From assembly GCA_937937315.1 (NCBI GenBank), contig CALDCK010000081.1:1-35591 (forward strand): 35,591 nucleotides of DNA. The letters are read 5' to 3'. Shown here in pieces: positions 30,846 to 35,591 of this stretch; position 1 is the stretch's first letter, and every line of letters starts with the position of its first letter. This DNA comes from an uncultured bacterium (GTDB lineage: Bacteria; Myxococcota_A; UBA9160; SMWR01). Both the position numbers and the translations under genes were made by a program. Below the pieces are notes generated by a model. The model ran no database searches and was not told the origin of the DNA. It saw only the letters and a list, made by a program, of their open reading frames with translations.

Positions 30846-32051
30846 TCATCCCTCGCGGCGGGGTTCGCCGGCGTGGTTGGTGACGCTGCGCACGGCGGTG
30901 TCCACCGGCCCTGCGGCCTCGAGGTCGTGGGCGCCCGAAACGCCAAGCTCTCGGATGCGCCGCGCCTGGGGCAGGACGCGCGTCTCGAAGGACCCGACGG
31001 TCGCGTTGAATTGGCGCACCGAGCGGTCGAGGGAGCTGCCGAGTTGGCCGAGGTGCTCGACCAGCACGCCGAGGCGTTCGTCCATCTGCGTGGCGATTGC
31101 CAGCACCTGGCGCGTGTTCTCCGTCAGCCGCTGGTCGCGCCAGCCCTGGGCGACTGCCGCGAGCAGGGCGTAGAGGGTCGCCGGCGTCGCGATCACCACG
31201 CCCCGAGCGAGGGCATCGGCCACCAGGCCCTGCTCGGACTCGACCGCAGTGGCGAGGAAGCCCTCGTGGGGCAGGAAGAGCACTACGAACTCCGGTGCGC
31301 GCTCGAGTCGTTCGGCGTAGCCCCGGGAGGCCAGGGCATCGACGTGGCGGCGAAGCTGCCGGGCGTGGCGGCGGGCGGCTGCGCCTCGGGACTCCTCGCT
31401 GTCGGCGTTGGCGGCGTCGACATGGGCATCGAGGGGTGCCTTCGCGTCGATGGCGATCTCGCGTCCGGAGGGGAGATGGACCACCAGATCGGGGCGCACC
31501 GTCGAGGTTCCCGAGCCCAGGGACACCTGCTCCGAGAAGTCGCAGTACCCGCTCAGACCCGCGAGCTCCACGGTGCGTCGCAGGCTGAGCTCTCCCCAGC
31601 GACCGCGGGCCCCGGGCGTGCGCAGGGCGCCGGCCAGCTCCGTCGTCTGGTGGGCGAGCTCGCGGAGCTGCTGGCCCAGGCGTCCGGTCTCGACCGCCCG
31701 GGTGCGGTCGAGCTCCCGGGCATCGGTCCGATAGCCCTCGATCGCCTCCTGGAGGGGCGCCACCAGGTCCTCGATGGCCTTGTGCCGCCCTCCGAGATCG
31801 ACGGAGGAGCTCTCCTGGAGCGCCCGGAACTTCTCCGAGGCCAGGGTCAGGAAGCTCTCGTTGTTGAGGCGCAACGCTTCGGCGGCCAGGGCCTGGAAGG
31901 CCGCCTGGGAGTGTCCGCGGCGCCGCCCGACGACGAAGGCTCCGAGAGCGCCCAGGAGGGTCACGGTGAGGACGAAACCAAGCAGGGCGAGCGCCGCGGT
32001 CGGTGTGAGGAGCGACGAGCCGTCGCGGATCCAGGTTTCGATGGCTTGCAA
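30846..32051 (-). CDS. rmuC: RmuC family DNA recombination protein
   Basis: 401 aa. An N-terminal membrane helix (ALALLGFVLTVTLLGALGAFVVG) is followed by a long coiled-coil (about residues 45-150) and the RmuC nuclease-like domain: LRTPGARGRWGELSLRRTVELAG, VRPDLVVHLPSGREIAIDAKAPLDA with the D...K catalytic-like set, FVVLFLPHEGFLATA and VIATPATLYALLAAVAQGWR. RmuC limits inversion at short repeats and DNA end processing. The TTG at 32051 has AGGAGGG at good distance; the in-frame extension to 32135 is low complexity. It is convergent with the M16 pair (7-nt gap). Confidence 0.93.
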   Translation of the reverse strand: MQAIETWIRDGSSLLTPTAALALLGFVLTVTLLGALGAFVVGRRRGHSQAAFQALAAEALRLNNESFLTLASEKFRALQESSSVDLGGRHKAIEDLVAPLQEAIEGYRTDARELDRTRAVETGRLGQQLRELAHQTTELAGALRTPGARGRWGELSLRRTVELAGLSGYCDFSEQVSLGSGTSTVRPDLVVHLPSGREIAIDAKAPLDAHVDAANADSEESRGAAARRHARQLRRHVDALASRGYAERLERAPEFVVLFLPHEGFLATAVESEQGLVADALARGVVIATPATLYALLAAVAQGWRDQRLTENTRQVLAIATQMDERLGVLVEHLGQLGSSLDRSVRQFNATVGSFETRVLPQARRIRELGVSGAHDLEAAGPVDTAVRSVTNHAGEPRREG

Positions 32052-32422
32052 GCGGGACCCTCCTGAGGAAATCCTCGAGGCCGATTCACACTCAGATCCG
32101 CGGACAGACCCGGACCCAGACCCTGAACCCCTCAACCCCTTGAACCCGGATCGGATGCCCGCCCCGGAGCGCCCGAGGGCGGGGGGACCCGCGGGCAGGG
32201 GGGACTCCGGGTGGGGGACTCGAGGCAGCGCGAGGGCTGGGGTGCCGCCCGCCGCACTGCGATTGAATGGAAGCTATCGGCCAGGGGTGTGACGGATCCG
32301 GTCATGCGGTCGTCGGTCCCGTGGAGCCCCCTCAAGTCGCGGCCAGGGGCGGACGAATCGATCACGTAGCGTCCGACCGGTCGGTCGGGTAGGTTTGCCC
32401 CCTCGCCCCAACCGGAAGCCGC
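32052..32422. promoter_or_regulatory. Gap between divergent rmuC and tetR: opposite-strand G-tracts and inverted repeats
   Basis: No gene is seen in these 371 nt. Four C-tracts at 32121-32147 make a G-rich motif on the minus strand (loops of 4-6 nt), and six G-tracts at 32177-32217 make one on the plus strand; both fit the G-quadruplex pattern. TGAC (32290-32293) and GTCA (32301-32304) flank GGATCC and form an imperfect inverted repeat. The CCGACCGGTCGG palindrome (32373-32384) is listed separately. I see no convincing -35/-10 pair. Confidence 0.55.
32373..32384. promoter_or_regulatory. 12-bp palindrome CCGACCGGTCGG, likely TetR operator
   Basis: A perfect 12-bp palindrome lies 38 nt before the ATG of the TetR gene, with a further GTCGG half copy on its right. 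Palindromes of this size and place are typical autoregulatory TetR sites and would also control the co-transcribed di-iron protein. Confidence 0.6.
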
Positions 32423-33067
32423 ATGCACGCTTCTCCCAGCTCCCGCGACAAGATCTGTGAAGTCGCCGAGGCGTTGTTTGCCCGTCGCGGTTACGCCGGC
32501 GTCGGACTGCGCGAGGTGGCCGACGCGGCGGGTCTCGGCAAGTCGTCTCTCTTCCACCACTTCCGGAGCAAGGCCCAGCTCTACTGCGAGGTCCTCGACC
32601 GGGTGCTGCGCCGCATGCGGGAGCGCCTCGACCCGGTGATCCGGGCGCCGCTGCCCGCTCCCGAGCGCCTCGAGCGCTGGATCGAGGGCCTGGTCGACGG
32701 CCTGGCGGAGCACCCCACCACGTCGCGGCTGCTGCTGCGGGCGCTCTTCGAGGAGGAGGAGTTCATCCAGGCGCCGCCGCCCGAGCTCGCCCGCGCCGAG
32801 CAGACCCTCGCCGGGATGATCGGGGACGTCCAGAAGATCCTCGAGGAGGGCGTGACCAGCGGCGCCTTCCGCCCCGTCTCCGTCCCGCACACCGTCCAGA
32901 GCCTGATCGGCGCGAGTGTCTACCACTTCGCCTCCGCTGAGATTGGCGAGGGCGTCCTGGGCGGACCGCTCTTCGGTGCCGAGGCCGTTTCGCGTCAGCG
33001 CACCGAGCTGACCTCACTCTTCCGTCACGGACTGATCGCGCGCCCCGATCCCGTGGACGATCTCTAG
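32423..33067 (+). CDS. TetR/AcrR family transcriptional regulator
   Basis: 214 aa. N-terminal HTH: RDKICEVAEALFARRGYAGVG, LREVADAAGLGKSSLFHHFRSK, the last part being the recognition helix. The C-terminal domain (VDGLAEHPTTSRLLLRALFEEE and so on) resembles TetR C-terminal groups with helical ligand pockets, often fatty acid or acyl-CoA related, but no ligand can be named. ATG at 32423 has only a weak purine stretch. The palindrome 38 nt upstream suggests autoregulation. Its TAG stop is part of the ribosome site (TAGGAGG) of the following di-iron gene, so the two are one operon. Confidence 0.92.
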   Translation: MHASPSSRDKICEVAEALFARRGYAGVGLREVADAAGLGKSSLFHHFRSKAQLYCEVLDRVLRRMRERLDPVIRAPLPAPERLERWIEGLVDGLAEHPTTSRLLLRALFEEEEFIQAPPPELARAEQTLAGMIGDVQKILEEGVTSGAFRPVSVPHTVQSLIGASVYHFASAEIGEGVLGGPLFGAEAVSRQRTELTSLFRHGLIARPDPVDDL

Positions 33068-33078
33068 GAGGACCTTTC

Positions 33079-34152
33079 GTGGAGAAGCTCATTCAGGAAC
33101 ACCGCAAGCGGTTCGGTGAATTCGAGGTGATCGATTTCGTGGACGAGGAGGCGGCGGCACGCTTGCGCGGGCACCTCGACGTCGAAGTGCCCCTCGAGCT
33201 GCACTGGACCTGGAACTACGGCTCCGAGGTACAGGAGCTCCGCAATCTCTACGAGAAGGGGAAGGTCAACCAGTGGAACGCGGAGACCGACCTCGACTGG
33301 TCGATCCCCATGTCGAAGGACGAGTGGGTGGTGTCGCCCGAGGCGTCGATGCTCGCGCAGATCACCAAGCTGATGGGCAAGGACGAGGCCACCCAGAAGG
33401 CCGCCGCCTTCGACGAGATCAACTACGTGCTCTCCCAGCTGCTCCACGGCGAGCAGGCCGCCCTCCAGCTCTGCGGTCAGCTGACGAACGTCTGCACGAA
33501 GATGGACGAGAAGTGGTACTCGGCGAGCCAGGTGATCGACGAAGCCCGCCACATCGAGGCCTTCGCAAAGCTCCTCGAACGAAAGATGGGGACGATCTAT
33601 CCGATCGGCGCCACGCTGAAGACGCTCCTCGACATCCTGCTCGAGGCGGAGACCGCCCAGAAGAAGACCCTCGGGATGCAGACCCTCTTCGAGGGCATGG
33701 CCGTGGGTATCATGGACATGCTCCGCTCCGAGTGCCGCAACCCGCTCTTGACCGAGACCCTGCGTCGGGTCGAGCAGGACGAGGCCCGCCACGCCGCCTT
33801 TGGTGTCCTGATGATGCGGCGGGTCGTGCGCGAGGCCGAGCCCGAGCAGAAGCACGAGATGGAGGACTGGGCGTTCAGCATCCTCGAGGCGTTGAACGCG
33901 AATCAGCAGCTCGACATGCTGCACCTCCTCGGGCCGAAGTACGGGATCGACCCGGAGCAGACCGCGCGGACGTTCGTCTCACTGCCGAACTTCGCCGAGC
34001 TGAACAGCATGGCCTACATGCACACGGTCGTTCCGAACCTGCGGAAGCTCGGTCTCATCACCGAGCGCACCGAGGATCGCTGGAGGGCGGTGGGCATGAT
34101 GGTCGACAGCCCGGCAGGCGTGAAGGGCACGCCGCTGCCCCTCGTCGGTTGA
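33079..34152 (+). CDS. Ferritin-like non-heme di-iron oxygenase/desaturase-type protein
   Basis: 357 aa, all helical and soluble. The carboxylate-bridged di-iron set can be read: Glu125 in LLHGEQAAL, Glu155 and His158 in DEARHIEAF, Glu205 (or Glu189) in a later helix, and Glu235 and His238 in QDEARHAAFG. Two ExxH motifs about 80 residues apart are the mark of the R2/AurF/acyl-desaturase superfamily. The N-terminal block LYEKGKVNQWNAETDLDW occurs in related bacterial di-iron proteins. No radical-site Tyr can be assigned. It is more likely an oxygenase or N-oxygenase than a ribonucleotide reductase subunit. GTG at 33079 with AGGAGG. It is controlled with, and probably by, the TetR gene. Confidence 0.85.
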   Translation: MEKLIQEHRKRFGEFEVIDFVDEEAAARLRGHLDVEVPLELHWTWNYGSEVQELRNLYEKGKVNQWNAETDLDWSIPMSKDEWVVSPEASMLAQITKLMGKDEATQKAAAFDEINYVLSQLLHGEQAALQLCGQLTNVCTKMDEKWYSASQVIDEARHIEAFAKLLERKMGTIYPIGATLKTLLDILLEAETAQKKTLGMQTLFEGMAVGIMDMLRSECRNPLLTETLRRVEQDEARHAAFGVLMMRRVVREAEPEQKHEMEDWAFSILEALNANQQLDMLHLLGPKYGIDPEQTARTFVSLPNFAELNSMAYMHTVVPNLRKLGLITERTEDRWRAVGMMVDSPAGVKGTPLPLVG

Positions 34153-34171
34153 GGGCGGCGGTCTCCGTCGG

Positions 34172-35206
34172 TCAGCGCGCCGCGCCACCCTGCAGTCGGG
34201 GCGCGCGGCGCCCACGGCCGCGCTTCTCGGGCCTTTCTTCGTAGCGCTGGAGGGCGCCCTTCAGCTCGGACAGAACGTCGTCGCGTAGCGCCGCGGGCTC
34301 GAGTACCTCGGCGCCGGAGCCGAAGGAGAGGATCCAGGTCCGGAGCTCTGCCGTGCCGCCGACCTCCATCGTGAGCAGGAGCCTGCCCCCGGGGCGCGGC
34401 GTGAGCCGTTGACTCGGATGCCAGGTGCGCTCTTCGACGTAGCTGGCCCAGCGCTTCTCGAAGAGGATGCGCACGGCGGTGGCGGGCTCGGAGATCACCC
34501 CGAAGGACGAGCCGATGTAGGCGTCGAAGTCGAAGTCGGGGTCGCGGGTGAAGCGCTCCGGCGTGGCCTCGATGCGCCGGATGCGATCGACCGCGAACGT
34601 GCGGATCTCCTCGGAGTGGTGGTCGAGGCCGACCACGTAGAGTCCTCCGGCCCGGTACCAGACGCGGTAGGGGTCGAGCTCCCGCGTGGTGACGGCGCCG
34701 CTCCGTCCGGTCCGGTAACGGATTCGCACCGTTCGACGCCCCAGGACCGCATCGTTGAGGGTCTGAATCGTCTCGCGCAGATGGGCGTAGTTCTTGTGCG
34801 GCCCCGGCAGCACGCGGAACGCCTCGCCGAGTCGGCCGAGGTAGTCAGAGAGCTCGGGTGAGAGTCCGGCGCGGATCTTCGCGATCGCCGATCCGATCGA
34901 GTCGTGGAATACCGTGCCCTCGAGCGCGCGAAGGAGGTCCTCGCCGAAGGCGAGGGCCAGGATCTCGTCGGAGGTGAAGGGCACGTCGCCCAGCTGGAAG
35001 CTGTCGAGGAAGCGGTAGTAGACGCGGCCGTCGCGCTTCTCGCTCACCACCGGGAAGCCCGCGAGCATGAGCGCGTCCAGGTCTCGATAGACCGTGCGTC
35101 GAACACAGCCGAGCTCTTCGGCGAGTGCGTCGAGGGAGATCCCGAAGCGGCTCTTCGCGAGTCGCTGGATCATCTGCCACTGACGCGCGAGCTGGTCTCC
35201 GCGCAC
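34172..35206 (-). CDS. WYL-domain transcriptional regulator (DeoR-like HTH)
   Basis: 344 aa from the GTG at 35206. The N-terminal HTH_11 reads QMIQRLAKSRFGISLDALAEELG and CVRRTVYRDLDALMLAGFPV. The WYL domain is about residues 150-235 (RRTVRIRYRTGRSG, ELDPYRVWYRAGGLYVVGLD, FAVDRIRRIEAT), followed by the WCX C-terminal domain (ILFEKRWASYVEERTWHPSQ). WYL regulators often sense nucleic acids or nucleotides and control DNA-damage or defence genes. The in-frame stretch up to 35377 is Ala/Pro/Thr-rich and probably not translated. It is convergent with the di-iron gene (19-nt gap). Confidence 0.9.
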   Translation of the reverse strand: MRGDQLARQWQMIQRLAKSRFGISLDALAEELGCVRRTVYRDLDALMLAGFPVVSEKRDGRVYYRFLDSFQLGDVPFTSDEILALAFGEDLLRALEGTVFHDSIGSAIAKIRAGLSPELSDYLGRLGEAFRVLPGPHKNYAHLRETIQTLNDAVLGRRTVRIRYRTGRSGAVTTRELDPYRVWYRAGGLYVVGLDHHSEEIRTFAVDRIRRIEATPERFTRDPDFDFDAYIGSSFGVISEPATAVRILFEKRWASYVEERTWHPSQRLTPRPGGRLLLTMEVGGTAELRTWILSFGSGAEVLEPAALRDDVLSELKGALQRYEERPEKRGRGRRAPRLQGGAAR

Positions 35207-35553
35207 GGAAGTGACGTTAGCGGCTTCGCTCGCCTGCGGCTCGCTGCGCGCGCCTGTCCGGGCGGCTTCGCCGCCCTGCGGCGCTTGCGCGGTCGGGGTG
35301 GGTGCTTCGTTCGCTTCCGGCAGGCCGGCGCGCTTCGAGGCGGGGTTCGTGCTCGTCGCGGCGGGGGGCGGGCGCACAGTCGGGGGCGTGGCGTTGGGCG
35401 CTACGGCATGGGGTGCCTATGTGGGCAGCGCACGTGTCGGGCGGCGCGTGACTCGCTTCGCTCGTACGCTTGCGTGCGGCGCGTGACTCGCTTTGCTCGT
35501 ACGCTGCTCGGTCACTGGGGCCGTTCGGAGGGATGGAGCCCGAGCGAGGTCGA
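35207..35553. other. Non-coding stretch with direct repeats
   Basis: No gene is seen here beyond low-complexity open frames. The first half holds several loose copies of a CGCTTCGCTCG/CTGCGGC-rich element. The second half holds the 30-nt direct repeat listed separately. No promoter for the WYL gene stands out. Confidence 0.5.
35441..35505. repeat. Two copies of a 30-bp direct repeat
   Basis: The unit starting GCGGCGCGTGACTCGCTT is found at 35441-35470 and again at 35476-35505, with one C/T difference and a 5-nt spacer. Shorter related pieces occur about 200 nt upstream. Two copies only, so not a CRISPR array; it may be a dispersed intergenic repeat of this genome. Confidence 0.7.
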
Positions 35554-35591
35554 TCAGTCCGTGAAGAAGCGGGCGAGGTCTTCCTGGCGCG
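35554..35591 (-). CDS. C-terminal end of a further gene cut by the window edge
   Basis: On the minus strand the last 38 nt give RQEDLARFFTD followed by a TGA at 35554-35556. The codon use is like the other genes (GC-rich third positions), and the acidic/aromatic end reads like a true terminus. Too little is present for a family call. Confidence 0.35.
   Translation of the reverse strand, partial: RQEDLARFFTD

Noticed and set aside
29327-30946. A 539-aa minus-strand open frame opposite the M16 partner subunit
   Set aside because: Same kind of shadow; low-complexity, no motif, and the sense strand has a full M16 fold.
34172-35206. WYL regulator as sign of a defence island
   Set aside because: WYL regulators often control defence, but no restriction, CBASS, toxin or nuclease genes flank it in this window.
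35441-35505. CRISPR array at the right edge
   Set aside because: Only two units and a 5-nt gap; no cas genes in the window.

Overview
This is a GC-rich, gene-dense bacterial chromosome segment from a free-living aerobic heterotroph. The gene content points to an uncultured lineage of the former Deltaproteobacteria in the broad sense (Myxococcota, Binatota and relatives). The evidence for that is an elongation factor G of the spd/mitochondrial EFG1 type, split MFE-2-like beta-oxidation genes, a DUF1329 remnant, and very frequent GTG/TTG starts and 4-nt gene overlaps. The lineage is an inference: there is no rRNA or tRNA in the window. I see no phage, transposase, CRISPR array or plasmid functions; it reads as core or near-core chromosome with several conserved but poorly characterised operons.

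Layout. 78-3235: a broken DUF1329 gene, a nu-class glutathione transferase with a palindromic operator-like promoter, a TetR regulator and a MaoC hydratase (lipid or xenobiotic metabolism). 3422-7730: a translation block: IF-1, a stand-alone ALDH1L1-type 10-formyl-THF hydrolase/formyltransferase, EF-G (EFG1 type) and a P-loop ATPase. 7751-9234: a TerB-like protein, then an ECF sigma factor overlapping its zinc-finger anti-sigma factor. 9216-14618 (minus strand): a five-gene run DUF3047 - ArsS radical SAM - TVP38/TMEM64 membrane protein - MerA-like flavin disulfide reductase - glutamate dehydrogenase. 14876-16654: an MFE-2-like (R)-3-hydroxyacyl-CoA dehydrogenase and enoyl-CoA hydratase 2 behind two strong inverted repeats.

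16662-21245 (minus): heme A synthase, an unknown 164-aa protein, a WaaE-like glycosyltransferase and a compact betaine- or ergothioneine-type ABC transporter (ATPase plus permease-binding protein fusion); the last four genes are coupled by overlaps or a 4-nt gap. 21371-24835: a degenerate GGDEF-like protein, a TIGR01777 epimerase, a class IV aminotransferase and citrate synthase. 25094-26489: an unknown 201-aa protein and an SDR. 26607-28008 (minus): CoA-binding protein, DsbA/HCCA-isomerase-like protein and a YciH-type SUI1 protein, overlapping. 28032-30838: an M16 peptidase pair, one catalytic and one lipoprotein partner without the zinc motif. 30846-32051: RmuC. 32423-34152: a TetR regulator with an adjacent palindrome and a di-iron ferritin-like oxygenase. 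34172-35206: a WYL regulator, followed by a repeat-containing gap and the last codons of a further minus-strand gene.

The most interesting units are the IF-1/formyl-THF enzyme/EFG1/ATPase neighbourhood, the ArsS-TVP38-flavoreductase-GDH operon with DUF3047 at its head, and the transporter operon that embeds an LPS-type glycosyltransferase. Functions are assigned by reading translated motifs; no database search was possible.
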